This document shows positions 8,649 to 17,004 of a stretch of DNA of 64,000 nt, piece by piece (position 1 is the stretch's first letter; each line of letters starts with the position of its first letter). A program made the position numbers and the translations under genes. Origin of the DNA: Bacteroidota bacterium. GTDB lineage: Bacteria; Bacteroidota; Bacteroidia; Chitinophagales; Saprospiraceae. The stretch lies in NCBI GenBank assembly GCA_030147525.1, contig JASBVF010000034.1, forward strand, positions 62,001 to 126,000, in the 5' to 3' direction. Below the pieces are notes generated by a model. The model made no database searches. It had not been told where the DNA came from and saw nothing but the letters and a program-made list of their open reading frames with translations.

Positions 8649-9392
8649 TTACGGATTGGCAACAACGGCCTCTGCCTCGGCGGGTATGAAGAGAGGGTCG
8701 GGACGTTTCAGGCAAAAGTTTTCCAGTTCTTCCCGGCTTCCGTAGAAAACGTTAAAATCGACGTCGCCGTCGATGCCCTGCAGGCGGCCCCGGTTGCCAT
8801 ATTGCCAGAAATGCCAGTTGTGGCCGGCGGTAAGAGCAGGTTTTCGCCAGGAGCTGTATCGGGCAACCCAAATGGGGTAGCTGGAGAAGTGGCCGGCCAG
8901 GTATTTGTTGTAAAACTTCTGGTTAGAGTAGATGATGGGTTTTATTTTGTAAAAATTTTCCACCACCTGAAGCCAGGTTTTGACGCCCTTGCGAAGTGTT
9001 TCCGCATCCACTCCGTCCATTACTTCTACGTCGAGGACGGGAGCGAGGTCGCCGTTTTCAAGGGAAACGGTTCCGAGAAAATTCCAGGCCTGCGTTTCAG
9101 CAGAAATAGTTGGCCTGAAAAAATGATAAGCGCCCCGCTTGATGCCGGCTTCATCCATTTCAAACCAGTTTTTACAAAAAATGGAGTCCTGCATGGTTTC
9201 GCCTTCAGAGGCTTTCACGAAAGCGAATTGAATATCCTGTGCGGCAATAGCGGGCCAGTCAATGTGTTTTTGGTAGTGTGAAACGTCGATTCCATGTACC
9301 TCAAAACCCTGCTTGCGAACGGTCTGCTCGTTGCATGCAAACAACAGGAAGAAAATACCTGAAAGGATGAGATGACGTTTTTTAGAAACCAT
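8649..9392 (-). CDS. Glycoside hydrolase family 25 lysozyme, lipoprotein
   Basis: The 247-residue protein carries a lipoprotein signal peptide with lipobox LFAC (mature Cys at about residue 20). A GH25 muramidase domain follows: GIDVSHYQKHIDWPAI, FAFVKASEG, RGAYHFFRP, the catalytic DVE (PVLDVEVMDG) and the closing DVDFNVFYG. GH25 enzymes cleave the beta-1,4 bond between N-acetylmuramic acid and N-acetylglucosamine. A lipid-anchored lysozyme probably works on the cell's own wall or on prey and competitors' peptidoglycan; which one is not known. It stands alone upstream of the GT9 gene. Confidence 0.95.
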   Translation of the reverse strand: MVSKKRHLILSGIFFLLFACNEQTVRKQGFEVHGIDVSHYQKHIDWPAIAAQDIQFAFVKASEGETMQDSIFCKNWFEMDEAGIKRGAYHFFRPTISAETQAWNFLGTVSLENGDLAPVLDVEVMDGVDAETLRKGVKTWLQVVENFYKIKPIIYSNQKFYNKYLAGHFSSYPIWVARYSSWRKPALTAGHNWHFWQYGNRGRLQGIDGDVDFNVFYGSREELENFCLKRPDPLFIPAEAEAVVANP

Positions 9393-9544
9393 ACCGTACT
9401 AATAACGGGGGAACATTAGTTATGGATGCGCAAGTACGGGAAAAAATAAATTCTGTACAACGCTTTCAGGGGTGATTAATCTTTCCCTAACTCCCATTTC
9501 TGCAAAAATGTCGCCGGAACGGGATTTTTAACTGCCGGCAGTAA

Positions 9545-9583
9545 AATTTTAAGGCCGGGGTTTTGCTTCCCGGCCTTAAAATT
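9545..9583 (-). terminator. Hairpin terminator downstream of the SRPBCC gene
   Basis: A 15-bp perfect inverted repeat (AATTTTAAGGCCGGG at 9545-9559 with its complement at 9569-9583, 9-nt loop) lies 30 nt past the stop of the minus-strand SRPBCC gene. The GC core followed by an AT-rich distal stem and T-rich exit fits an intrinsic terminator. Confidence 0.75.
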
Positions 9584-9612
9584 CTTCTTCATTCTGAAAA
9601 TTTTGACAAAAA

Positions 9613-10647
9613 TTATTGACCTGAGGCGATGGCACTGCCCGTGAGATAATAAATTTTTGTCAGCCATTTGCTGGTGTCCGGCTCATTGCCAGGGTCGGTG
9701 ACGTATTCTTCAATGACAGGCGAACCGGCAGTGATTCCTTTTGCTTTCAGGTAGTCGTCCATTGCGTAATGAGCTTCGCCTGTGCCGGTGTAACTGCCGT
9801 AGTAGTCAATAACGAAAGCTTTACCGGCCGGCACTTCAATGGTTTGGATTTTACCACCGTTCACGGCAGTACCTTTTTTTACCGGAATGGCGGCTGCCAT
9901 GTCGGTTGTTTTGGTTTGCTCGTCCCAGGTAAAGTAAAGTCCGGACGGGTGGCCATCCATTTCCATTTTCGTCTTTTGCATCAGCTTGCTGATCTGACCG
10001 AAACGATCTGCAAAAAAATCGGCGCTCATCGGTTGGTCAAAATTTACAGTTTCTCTGATGCCGAGGTAGGTTCTGCCGGGAAAATCAGTGGTCGTCACCT
10101 TGTATTTTCCGCTGGTAGCAGGCTGGGATTCTACCATGGTTTTAAGCCCGGACAGACCTGTGTCGAACATTCGGTTCATGTCACCATCTCCGCTGATTGC
10201 CGGAAGGAGGTTGAAGGGCCAGGGTACATCGAAAGAGAAAGTCCAGTCTATTTTAGTAGCACCTTCGCCAGTGTCTTCTAACTCAAACCAGGCGTCGCCG
10301 CCACCCTGACCTTCGAATTCGATTCTTGATTTTTGAAAGGTGGGAGGAGTTGCTTCCGTGATGGTGATAGTGCCATTTCCGGATGTTTCACCGGCCCAGG
10401 CGTAAGATGCTCCCAATCCTTCTGTTTTTTCGCCGTAGGTTATTTTCATTGTTGGGTCTTCCTTTTTCCATGGTCCCCATTCTTCCCAGGTTTTCATGTC
10501 ATTAATTATGCTGAAAACGGTTTCTTTGGATGCGTCGATGTTGATGGACCGGCTGTATTCAAAGTGCTTCGGTAAAAATGCCGCTGCGATGAGGCCCAAT
10601 ACGATCAAACCCACAAGGGAAAGGCCAGTAAGTTTTAAGATTTTCAT
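9613..10647 (-). CDS. SRPBCC (START-like) plus GyrI-like small-molecule-binding protein
   Basis: The 344-residue protein starts MKILKLTGLSLVGLIVLGL, a single N-terminal membrane helix. An in-frame extension to 10731 is rejected because it adds unrelated AT-rich sequence. Residues about 30-165 form a polyketide-cyclase/SRPBCC fold (YSRSINIDASKETVFSIIND, WGPWKKEDPTM), and about 180-340 resemble the GyrI/AraC-effector-binding domain (TYLGIRETVNFDQP...AFVIDYYGSYTGTGEAHYAM). Both folds bind hydrophobic small molecules. No DNA-binding or enzymatic region is visible. The tandem arrangement is common in Bacteroidota, but the ligand is unknown. A hairpin terminator follows. Confidence 0.88.
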   Translation of the reverse strand: MKILKLTGLSLVGLIVLGLIAAAFLPKHFEYSRSINIDASKETVFSIINDMKTWEEWGPWKKEDPTMKITYGEKTEGLGASYAWAGETSGNGTITITEATPPTFQKSRIEFEGQGGGDAWFELEDTGEGATKIDWTFSFDVPWPFNLLPAISGDGDMNRMFDTGLSGLKTMVESQPATSGKYKVTTTDFPGRTYLGIRETVNFDQPMSADFFADRFGQISKLMQKTKMEMDGHPSGLYFTWDEQTKTTDMAAAIPVKKGTAVNGGKIQTIEVPAGKAFVIDYYGSYTGTGEAHYAMDDYLKAKGITAGSPVIEEYVTDPGNEPDTSKWLTKIYYLTGSAIASGQ

Positions 10648-10997
10648 GATTTGTGATTTAGCTGGTGAAATAAAATGTTTTAAAAATGCAAAATTATAAA
10701 TTTTTAAAACAAAAAGTGTGTTTTTAAGCAACGTCTTCTTAAATGTTATTCATCAGGAATGTTTAGCTGGTTTAGCATGCAGGAAGTGCGTGGCAGGCAT
10801 GGTAAAACTATGAAAGGCGGGCCTGATTTGATATTGTGAAAGGTTGATTTATTTGGGCAATGAGACCCGTTTTGGCCCGTTCGATGGGGTAATCTTTAAA
10901 TTTAAAGCCCAAACCTCTTAATATCAATGAAATAGCCCTTACTTTTGCACGCTTTTTAAAACTCGTGGTCGTTCACAACCAAACTCTTTTATGAGAA
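10648..10997. other. Divergent intergenic region, SRPBCC gene / speA
   Basis: This 350-nt AT-rich region holds a candidate minus-strand -7 element CAAAATTA at 10689-10696 (reads TAATTTTG on the minus strand, a TAnnTTTG match) for the SRPBCC gene, and a plus-strand TACTTTTG at 10940-10947 for the decarboxylase. No other gene or structure is apparent. Confidence 0.5.
10940..10947 (+). promoter_or_regulatory. Candidate -7 element for arginine decarboxylase
   Basis: TACTTTTG is an exact TAnnTTTG match 51 nt before the ATG. No clear TTTG is visible at the expected upstream distance, so confidence is moderate. Confidence 0.45.
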
Positions 10998-12401
10998 ATG
11001 ATTAAAAACCGCTATTTCGACCTTATTGATCAGACCTTTTACTTTCCACAGGAAGGATTTGACATTGAAGATGGCAATTTGATTTTCAACGGCGTTCCGC
11101 TCAAATATTTGATTAACAAATACGGCACTCCGCTAAAGCTTACCTATCTGCCAAAAATTGGAACCCAGATTAAGAAAGCGAAAAACATGTTCAATAAAGC
11201 CCGGAAAACACTGGGCTACAAGGGCAAGTATCATTATTGCTATTGCACCAAAAGCAGTCATTTCAGCTACGTGGTGAAGGAGGTGTTGCGTCATGGTGTG
11301 GAGCTTGAAACTTCTTCGTCTTTTGATATTGATCTCGTTCGTAAAATCTATGAAAAGGAATGGATTGACAAGGACGTCATCATCGTTAACAACGGATTTA
11401 AAACCCGTGAGTATGCACATAAAATTTGTGAACTCATCAACGACGGGTTTCAAAATGTCGTCCCGGTTTTGGATAATAAACGGGAGCTGGACTATTACGA
11501 GGAGATGGTGAAAGGAAAGTGCAACCTGGGAATCCGGGTGGCAACGGACGAGGAACCGAATTTCGAATTTTATACTTCCCGCCTGGGTATCCGTGGCTCT
11601 GAAGTCGTAAATTATTACAAAGAACGGCTTCATAAAAACAAAAAATTCAAGGTGACCATGCTCCACTTTTTCGTGGACACCGGCATCAAAGATTCGATCT
11701 ACTACTGGGGTGAGCTGAAAAAAGCAGTAAAACTGTACTGTGAACTAAAAAAAGTTTGCCCCTCTCTCACGGCATTGAACATCGGTGGCGGTATGCCAAT
11801 CCGGAATTCGCTCGGCTTTGAGTTTGACTATACTTACATGGTGCGGGAAATCGTAAATCTCATTCTGCAGGCTTGTCAGGAAGAGGAAATTCCGGAGCCC
11901 GATATTTTTACCGAATTTGGAAAATATACGGTTGGCGAGAGCGGCGCTCTTATTTTCGGCGTGCTTGACCAAAAGCAGCAGAACGATGCTGAAGTCTGGT
12001 ACATGGTGGATAATTCGCTCATCACCACTATGCCCGATAGCTGGGGTATTGCCGAACGTTTCATCCTGCTGCCCATCAATAAATGGCAAAATGAATATCG
12101 GCGGGTGAATATCGGCGGTCTCAGTTGCGATAATTCCGATTATTACAATTCTGAGGTGCATGAAAGCCAGGTGTATCTGCCGACAGTAAGCAAAGACGAT
12201 CCGGAGCCGCTTTACCTTGGTTTCTTCCACACCGGCGCCTACCAAGACTCACTCAGCGGGTACGGGGGGATCAAGCATTGCCTCATCCCGTCGCCGAAGC
12301 ACGTGTTGATTTACAAGGATTCCAAAGGAAATATTGTGGATAAACTATACCGGGAGGAGCAAACCCCCGAGGAAATGCTGAAAATACTGGGGTATATTTA
12401 A
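10998..12401 (+). CDS. speA: Arginine decarboxylase, alanine-racemase fold
   Basis: The 467-residue protein is the short Bacteroidota-type arginine decarboxylase, a fold-type III PLP enzyme that converts arginine to agmatine for polyamine synthesis. Seen in sequence: the PLP-lysine segment YCYCTKSSHF near residue 80, LETSSSFDID, FEFYTSRLGIRG, the phosphate-binding LNIGGGMPIRN, FTEFGKYTVGESG and the C-terminal GGLSCDNSDYYNSE with the catalytic Cys. The length and these segments agree closely with flavobacterial SpeA as I remember it. It is monocistronic: the facing gene is convergent and a 31-bp palindrome begins at its stop codon. Confidence 0.9.
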   Translation: MIKNRYFDLIDQTFYFPQEGFDIEDGNLIFNGVPLKYLINKYGTPLKLTYLPKIGTQIKKAKNMFNKARKTLGYKGKYHYCYCTKSSHFSYVVKEVLRHGVELETSSSFDIDLVRKIYEKEWIDKDVIIVNNGFKTREYAHKICELINDGFQNVVPVLDNKRELDYYEEMVKGKCNLGIRVATDEEPNFEFYTSRLGIRGSEVVNYYKERLHKNKKFKVTMLHFFVDTGIKDSIYYWGELKKAVKLYCELKKVCPSLTALNIGGGMPIRNSLGFEFDYTYMVREIVNLILQACQEEEIPEPDIFTEFGKYTVGESGALIFGVLDQKQQNDAEVWYMVDNSLITTMPDSWGIAERFILLPINKWQNEYRRVNIGGLSCDNSDYYNSEVHESQVYLPTVSKDDPEPLYLGFFHTGAYQDSLSGYGGIKHCLIPSPKHVLIYKDSKGNIVDKLYREEQTPEEMLKILGYI

Positions 12402-12474
12402 TGATGAATTATGAATGATAAATGATGAACATTCACAGAGGACGTTCATCGTTTATCATTCATAATTCATCATT
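12400..12474. repeat. Long palindrome A (GATGAAT-word), 31-nt arms
   Basis: The arm 12400-12430 is complementary to 12444-12474 with one mismatch over 31 nt, around a 13-nt loop. Each arm repeats words such as AATGATGAA and TGAATGATAAA. It fills the gap between the convergent arginine decarboxylase and CerR-like genes and overlaps the decarboxylase stop codon. No U-tract follows, so it is not a classical terminator. Confidence 0.9.
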
Positions 12475-12476
12475 AT

Positions 12477-13466
12477 TTAAAGCCATCCATTCTCTTTATA
12501 CCAGGCCAGGGTTTCTTCCAAGCCTTCCTCCAGGCCGTATTGCGGCTGAAAATTCAGATCTTCCTTTAGCGGCTCGATGTCGCATTTCCAGTTAACACTT
12601 TCTAGGATTCGAACCTTTTCTAGGTTGAGAGCAGGTGACTTGCCGTTGCTGCTGAATTGTTCGAGTGTCCATGCGATGCCACGAACAAGGCTGGTCGGAA
12701 CATGGAACCGAAGCGTTTTTTTATTTAAAATCCGCTTTGAATATTTGCCGAGGTCCCATTGAGCATAGTAGCGCCCGTCAGAGACGAAATAGCTTTTTTG
12801 CGAAATGCTGGAGGTTGTGGCGTCAAGTATCACCCTCGCCAAATCTTTCACATAAACAAAAGCCAGGTGTTGACGGCGGGTACCGATGTAGCCTTCAATG
12901 TTGCGATTGATGAGTTTGAAAAATGTCAGTATTTCTTTTTCTCTTGGGCCGTAGACACCCGTCGGCCTGATGATAACGTACGGAAAATCAGGTAGTTGTG
13001 CAAGGTAGCGCTCTGCTTTGAGTTTTGCCTTTCCGTAAGTGTTGATGGGGTTGGGCTCATCGTCTTCGGTCAGGAAGTCAGTCAAATCCTCGGCACTTGC
13101 TGGACCGTAAGAAGCTGCGCTGCTGATAAAAGTGAATTTTTCCGGCAATACATCAGTTGCGATGAGGGTGTCAGCCAGGTTTTTTACATACTCGAAATTC
13201 ACCCGCCAGTAGTCCTCCAGCCTTGAAGCGCTGACGACCCCTGCATTGTGGATGATGTAGTCGAACTTCATCCTGCCCAGCTCGGCTGACAACTGGTCTT
13301 TGTCACCGAAATTCAATTCGATGAAATTGATCCGTTCATCCTTTAAAAAGTCCCGGCTGCTCGTCTTTCGAATACCGGCGTACACGTCAAGATCTCGCTT
13401 GAGCGCCTCCTCCACGAGGTGGCTGCCAACAAATCCAGATGCGCCGGTGATGAGTATTTTTTTCAT
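12477..13466 (-). CDS. NAD-dependent epimerase/dehydratase, probable ceramide reductase (CerR-like)
   Basis: The 329-residue protein is an extended short-chain dehydrogenase: NAD-binding GASGFVGSH at the N-terminus, HNAGVVSA, and the catalytic Ser/Tyr/Lys (FISSAASYG; TYGKAKLKAE). By itself this could be a sugar epimerase. Its position two genes after serine palmitoyltransferase and directly after a GNAT acyltransferase matches the bacterial ceramide pathway described in Caulobacter, where an epimerase-annotated enzyme (CerR) reduces the 3-keto group of oxidised ceramide. I infer this role. It is the last gene of the operon; palindromes lie on both sides of it. Confidence 0.8.
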   Translation of the reverse strand: MKKILITGASGFVGSHLVEEALKRDLDVYAGIRKTSSRDFLKDERINFIELNFGDKDQLSAELGRMKFDYIIHNAGVVSASRLEDYWRVNFEYVKNLADTLIATDVLPEKFTFISSAASYGPASAEDLTDFLTEDDEPNPINTYGKAKLKAERYLAQLPDFPYVIIRPTGVYGPREKEILTFFKLINRNIEGYIGTRRQHLAFVYVKDLARVILDATTSSISQKSYFVSDGRYYAQWDLGKYSKRILNKKTLRFHVPTSLVRGIAWTLEQFSSNGKSPALNLEKVRILESVNWKCDIEPLKEDLNFQPQYGLEEGLEETLAWYKENGWL

Positions 13467-13470
13467 AATA

Positions 13471-13560
13471 ATGAGTGAATGATCGAATGGTAGAATGAGT
13501 GAATGATGCGCTGCGGCTAAAATTCTCTCATTTCATCATTCATTCATTCATTCTATCATT
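13471..13560. repeat. Imperfect palindrome B (GAATGA-word)
   Basis: Arms rich in GAATGAGTGAATGATG (left, about 13491-13508) and CATCATTCATTCATTCATTC (right, from 13534) pair imperfectly, differing by a 4-nt unit. The right arm overlaps the end of the GNAT gene, supplying its final codons and its TGA. It sits inside the ceramide operon. Confidence 0.75.
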
Positions 13561-14672
13561 GATTTTTCATAAATCCGGTACCGTTTGTAGGGCACCATAT
13601 TTACACCCTCCACGCCCTTTTTCATCATTTCATTATTGTCGAGAATCCAGGAGGCTTCTGCTTCGTTATAGCCTTTTTCTAATCCACGGGAGATGATTCG
13701 GGCATAAAAAACACCTTCGATTCCCATTCTCCGATAGTCTTCAAGCACGCCTAACAGGATGATTCTCAGGCGTTTGATTTTCTTTTTTTGAAACAGCAGT
13801 TTCAAAATGCCAGTAGGCAGCAGCCTACCCCTGTTGATAGTACGGATAATGACATTGACGTCGGGGATGGCCAGGGCAAAGGCCACAATTCTACCTTCAT
13901 GTTCAGCCAGCAGAGCGAATTCGGGGTCCATAATAAGCTTCATCTCCGCCGCCAGTCTGTCGAATTCGGCGTCAGTCGGAGGGACGAAACCCCAGTTTTT
14001 ATCCCAGGCACCCCTGTACACTTCCCTGACCTTGGAGATTTCTTCCTTAAATTTTTTCATGTTCACCGGCCTTACGGTGATACCACGTTTTTCCAGTCTT
14101 TCGCCGATCATCTGAGCCAGCCGAACGGACTTCATGTTCACCTGCTCTTCAGTTACAGCGTAGGCAAGCATGTCCATTTGCTTAGTGAAACCGTAGCGCT
14201 CCAGGAAGGCGGGGTAGTAGGTTTTGTTGTAAGCCATCATTACCACGGGTGGCCTGTTGAAGCCTTCCACGAGTAATCCCGCCACATCATTGGTGGTGAA
14301 ATTAGTGGGGCCAAGTATGGCATCCAAACCTTCACTTTTCACCCAAGAGGCGGCTGTGTCGAGCAGGAATTTCGCCACTTCGTAATTTTCAATGACCTCA
14401 AAAAAACCGAAGAAGCCGACATTTGCATTCGCAAACCTGTTGTATTCGTTATTGCGAATGGCCGCAATTCGCCCCACGATTTTACCATTTTGCAAGGCGA
14501 GGAAGAGTTGGGCTTTTGAATGCTGGAAGAAAGGATTTTTCTTTTCGTCGAGGAGTTCTTTTTGACCCAGATAAATCTCAGGTACGTAATTCGGATCGCC
14601 GGCGTAGAGGTCGTGTGGAAAGTCGATGAAGCGTTTTTTATCCTTCCCGGATTTGACTTCTATGATGTCCAT
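13548..14672 (-). CDS. GNAT-superfamily acyltransferase, probable bacterial ceramide synthase
   Basis: The 374-residue protein starts MDIIEVKSGKDKKRF. An in-frame extension to 14750 merely reads through the TTCGTTG palindrome and is rejected. It contains a GNAT-like N-terminal half (NGKIVGRIAAIRNNEYNRF, GFFGFFEVIENYEVAKFLL, AILGPTNFTTNDVAGLLVEG) and a C-terminal half ending near RRMGIEGVFYARIISRGLEKGY. Bacterial ceramide synthase, unlike the eukaryotic enzyme, belongs to the GNAT superfamily and acylates 3-ketosphinganine. The gene lies directly after serine palmitoyltransferase, which is the basis for the inferred role. Its stop codon lies inside palindrome B. Confidence 0.82.
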   Translation of the reverse strand: MDIIEVKSGKDKKRFIDFPHDLYAGDPNYVPEIYLGQKELLDEKKNPFFQHSKAQLFLALQNGKIVGRIAAIRNNEYNRFANANVGFFGFFEVIENYEVAKFLLDTAASWVKSEGLDAILGPTNFTTNDVAGLLVEGFNRPPVVMMAYNKTYYPAFLERYGFTKQMDMLAYAVTEEQVNMKSVRLAQMIGERLEKRGITVRPVNMKKFKEEISKVREVYRGAWDKNWGFVPPTDAEFDRLAAEMKLIMDPEFALLAEHEGRIVAFALAIPDVNVIIRTINRGRLLPTGILKLLFQKKKIKRLRIILLGVLEDYRRMGIEGVFYARIISRGLEKGYNEAEASWILDNNEMMKKGVEGVNMVPYKRYRIYEKSMIE

Positions 14673-14684
14673 TTTTGTTGTTGG

Positions 14685-14750
14685 TTGTTCGTTGTTCGTT
14701 ATTCGTTGGCGCTGCCCTGAAACGAACAGCGTCCAACGAACAACGAACAA
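14685..14750. repeat. Palindrome C (TTCGTTG-word)
   Basis: TTGTTCGTTGTTCGTT on the left (14685-14700) pairs with AACGAACAACGAACAA on the right (ending 14750); the left arm carries one extra ATTCGTT unit. It occupies the whole spacer between the spt and ceramide synthase genes. The same word builds palindrome K at 52823-52897. Confidence 0.88.
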
Positions 14751-14755
14751 TGCTC

Positions 14756-15967
14756 TTACACTTCCTGGCCAGTCAAAATATCCAGCCTCCTTGCCACCTT
14801 CGCCAATTTACCGATCGCTTCGTCAATTTGTTCGAGGGTATGCGTAGCCATCAGTGAAAAGCGGATGAGGGTGTCTTCCGGTGCAACGGCAGGCGTGATG
14901 ACAGGGTTGACGAAGACGCCTTCGTCCTGTAGTTGCCGGGTCAGCAGGAAGGTTTTATTTACATCCCGCACGTATATCGGAATGATCGGGGTGGAAGAAT
15001 GGCCCGTGTCGAAGCCGAGATCATCCAGCATTTTTTTTGCGTAGCGGGTGTTTCTCCAGACGTTTTCAACACGCTCTGGCTCTTGCTGAATAAGCTCAAG
15101 CGCAGCCAAAACAGCTGCTGCGTTGGCAGGAGCTATGCTGGCGCTGAAAATCAGTGCCCGTGCATTGTGTTTGAGCCAGTTGGCAATTTCGTGGCTGGTA
15201 CCGATGAAACCACCAATGGTTGCCAGCGATTTGGAGAACGTTCCCATGATGAGGTCTACCTGGTCGGTCAGTCCGAAATGGTTGGCGGTTCCCCTTCCGT
15301 GTTCGCCCATGACGCCAAGGCCGTGCGCATCATCCACCATCACATTGGCGTTGTATCGCTTCGCAATTTCAACGATCTCAGGCAGCTTGGCCACATCGCC
15401 TTCCATGCTGAAAACGCCGTCCATGACGACGAGTGCGACATCATCCGGGCCACGCTCCTTGCCAATGCGCTGAAGTACTGTTTCCAGCGACTCCATGTTG
15501 TTGTGCTTGTACTTGCGGGTCGTAGCAAAGGACAAACGGGTGCCGTCAACGATGGAGGCATGGTTAAATTCATCACTAACGATGAAATCCTTGCGGCCCA
15601 ACAACGAGGAAAGTACACCAAGGTTTACCTGCATCCCTGTACTGAAGACGATCGCTTCCTCCATGCCGACGAATTCGGCGAGAGCGTGCTCGAGTTCGAG
15701 GTGCAAGTCAAGCGTGCCGTTAAGAAAACGGGAGCCGGCACAACCGGAGCCGTACTTGTCCACAGCCTGCTTGGCAGCTTCCTTGAGTTTTGGGTGGTTG
15801 GTAAGCCCCAGGTAGCTGTTTGAGCCAAACATGAGGACATCTTTTCCGTTCATTTTAACGACCGTGTCCTGATCGCTTTCGATAACCCGGAAATAGGGAT
15901 ACACGCCAGCAGCTTTAGCTTCCTGGGGAGCCGTGTACCGCTTCATTTTCTGTTGGAGCAGGTTCAT
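14756..15967 (-). CDS. spt: Serine palmitoyltransferase
   Basis: The 403-residue PLP enzyme of the alpha-oxoamine synthase family condenses serine with palmitoyl-CoA to 3-ketosphinganine, the first step of sphingolipid synthesis. Visible motifs are GSNSYLGLTNHPKLKEAA, GCAGSRFLNGTLDLH, DEFNHASIVDGTRLS, VMVDDAHGLGVMGEHGRG and the PLP-lysine GTFSKSLATIGGF. KBL and BioF belong to the same family. The choice of Spt rests on the N-terminus (KMKRYTAPQEAKAAGVYPYFR), which resembles Bacteroidota and Sphingomonas Spt, and on the neighbouring sphingolipid genes. It is the third gene of the operon, followed by palindrome C. Confidence 0.93.
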   Translation of the reverse strand: MNLLQQKMKRYTAPQEAKAAGVYPYFRVIESDQDTVVKMNGKDVLMFGSNSYLGLTNHPKLKEAAKQAVDKYGSGCAGSRFLNGTLDLHLELEHALAEFVGMEEAIVFSTGMQVNLGVLSSLLGRKDFIVSDEFNHASIVDGTRLSFATTRKYKHNNMESLETVLQRIGKERGPDDVALVVMDGVFSMEGDVAKLPEIVEIAKRYNANVMVDDAHGLGVMGEHGRGTANHFGLTDQVDLIMGTFSKSLATIGGFIGTSHEIANWLKHNARALIFSASIAPANAAAVLAALELIQQEPERVENVWRNTRYAKKMLDDLGFDTGHSSTPIIPIYVRDVNKTFLLTRQLQDEGVFVNPVITPAVAPEDTLIRFSLMATHTLEQIDEAIGKLAKVARRLDILTGQEV

Positions 15968-16010
15968 GCGTTTTTTTTGTATTTTCTGTTGCGAATGAAT
16001 GTAAAAAAAA

Positions 16011-16931
16011 TTAGCGGATCACCTCCGCATATTGATCCAGTAAAGTATTGACTTTCGTTTTCAATACTACTTTTTCATAAACCAAAATTGTTGCCACTGC
16101 ACACAAGGCCCCCAGCAAAACATCCAGAATGTAGTGGTGCCTTGAATACACCGCCGAGAACCAAATGCCGACTAAAATTACAAAAAACACCCAACTGGCA
16201 AGGGTCAGCCGCTTTTTTATCCCAAAATACAGCGTCACCAATGGGTACGCTGCGTGGAGGGACGGAATGGCGGCAAAAACATTGGCGTTCTTGGCGTACA
16301 TGCCGTTGAACAGTTTTACCCCCAAAATCCTGTCAAAATTTGCCAGGCCCGCCTCGTTGCCGGGAATGCTGAAGTTTTCTTCAAAGCCATGCAGTTCGAC
16401 ATACCACGGCGCTGCTGCCGGATAGGCGTAATACAGCATGAAGCCAAAAATGTTGACCAGTAAAAATGCCAGTGAAAAATCGAGCAACATCCGTTTGTCT
16501 TTAAAAAAAAGCCACAAAGCAAACATCAGCGGCACCGGCACCCAACACAAATAAAACAATCCCGACATCACGTCGAGCACCGGGTGGGTATTTGTCTCAA
16601 AGAACTCATTTGGGGTCAGAACCTTGCCGTTGTACTCAAATCCAAACCACGATTTTTCAATTTCGTACGGCTCTGCTACGTGCACCGGGTTGAATTCGTA
16701 ATTCGGATAAATGCGCATCGAGTCGTAAATCACCCAGTAGAGGACGAAAAAAACGAGCGCCAAAATAACTTTTCTTGAGGTGCCATTGGCAAAAAAAAGC
16801 CCAAGGCACAATCCCGCAAAAATGAAATGGTCGCTGCGAATCCCGACTACAAACGTTGCCCAAAGCAGATAGGCAAGCGCTATCCCGAGGGCTATGGTTG
16901 TTTCACGTCTGGGAAATCGTTCAAAGACCAT
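16011..16931 (-). CDS. PAP2/AUR1-like membrane protein, probable phosphosphingolipid synthase
   Basis: The 306-residue polytopic membrane protein has about six to eight predicted transmembrane helices and the split PAP2 signature: AIPSLHAAYPL (catalytic His) and YSRHHYILDVLLG (second His and Asp). This layout, with an extra conserved N-terminal half, resembles yeast AUR1 inositol phosphorylceramide synthase and related bacterial proteins. Such enzymes transfer a phospho-headgroup to ceramide or remove phosphate from a lipid. Its place between the fatty-acid hydroxylase and spt genes suggests headgroup addition to ceramide; the actual headgroup cannot be inferred. A phosphatase role remains possible. 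Confidence 0.85.
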   Translation of the reverse strand: MVFERFPRRETTIALGIALAYLLWATFVVGIRSDHFIFAGLCLGLFFANGTSRKVILALVFFVLYWVIYDSMRIYPNYEFNPVHVAEPYEIEKSWFGFEYNGKVLTPNEFFETNTHPVLDVMSGLFYLCWVPVPLMFALWLFFKDKRMLLDFSLAFLLVNIFGFMLYYAYPAAAPWYVELHGFEENFSIPGNEAGLANFDRILGVKLFNGMYAKNANVFAAIPSLHAAYPLVTLYFGIKKRLTLASWVFFVILVGIWFSAVYSRHHYILDVLLGALCAVATILVYEKVVLKTKVNTLLDQYAEVIR

Positions 16932-16947
16932 TTTTTTGAACTATAAA

Positions 16948-17000
16948 CGATGAACGATGAATGATGAACGGGTTAAAGGTTCATCATTCATCGTTCATCG
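16948..17000. repeat. Palindrome D (GATGAAC-word), 22-nt perfect arms
   Basis: The arm 16948-16969 is perfectly complementary to 16979-17000 around a 9-nt loop. The word is CGATGAACGATGAATGATGAAC. The right arm continues as CATCATTTAT into the hydroxylase gene and provides its TGA stop. It lies inside the ceramide operon. Confidence 0.9.
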
Positions 17001-17004
17001 TCCA

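Noticed and set aside
9476-9667. A 63-codon minus-strand open frame
   Set aside because: It overlaps the SRPBCC gene end and the terminator hairpin; the sequence is low in conserved features.
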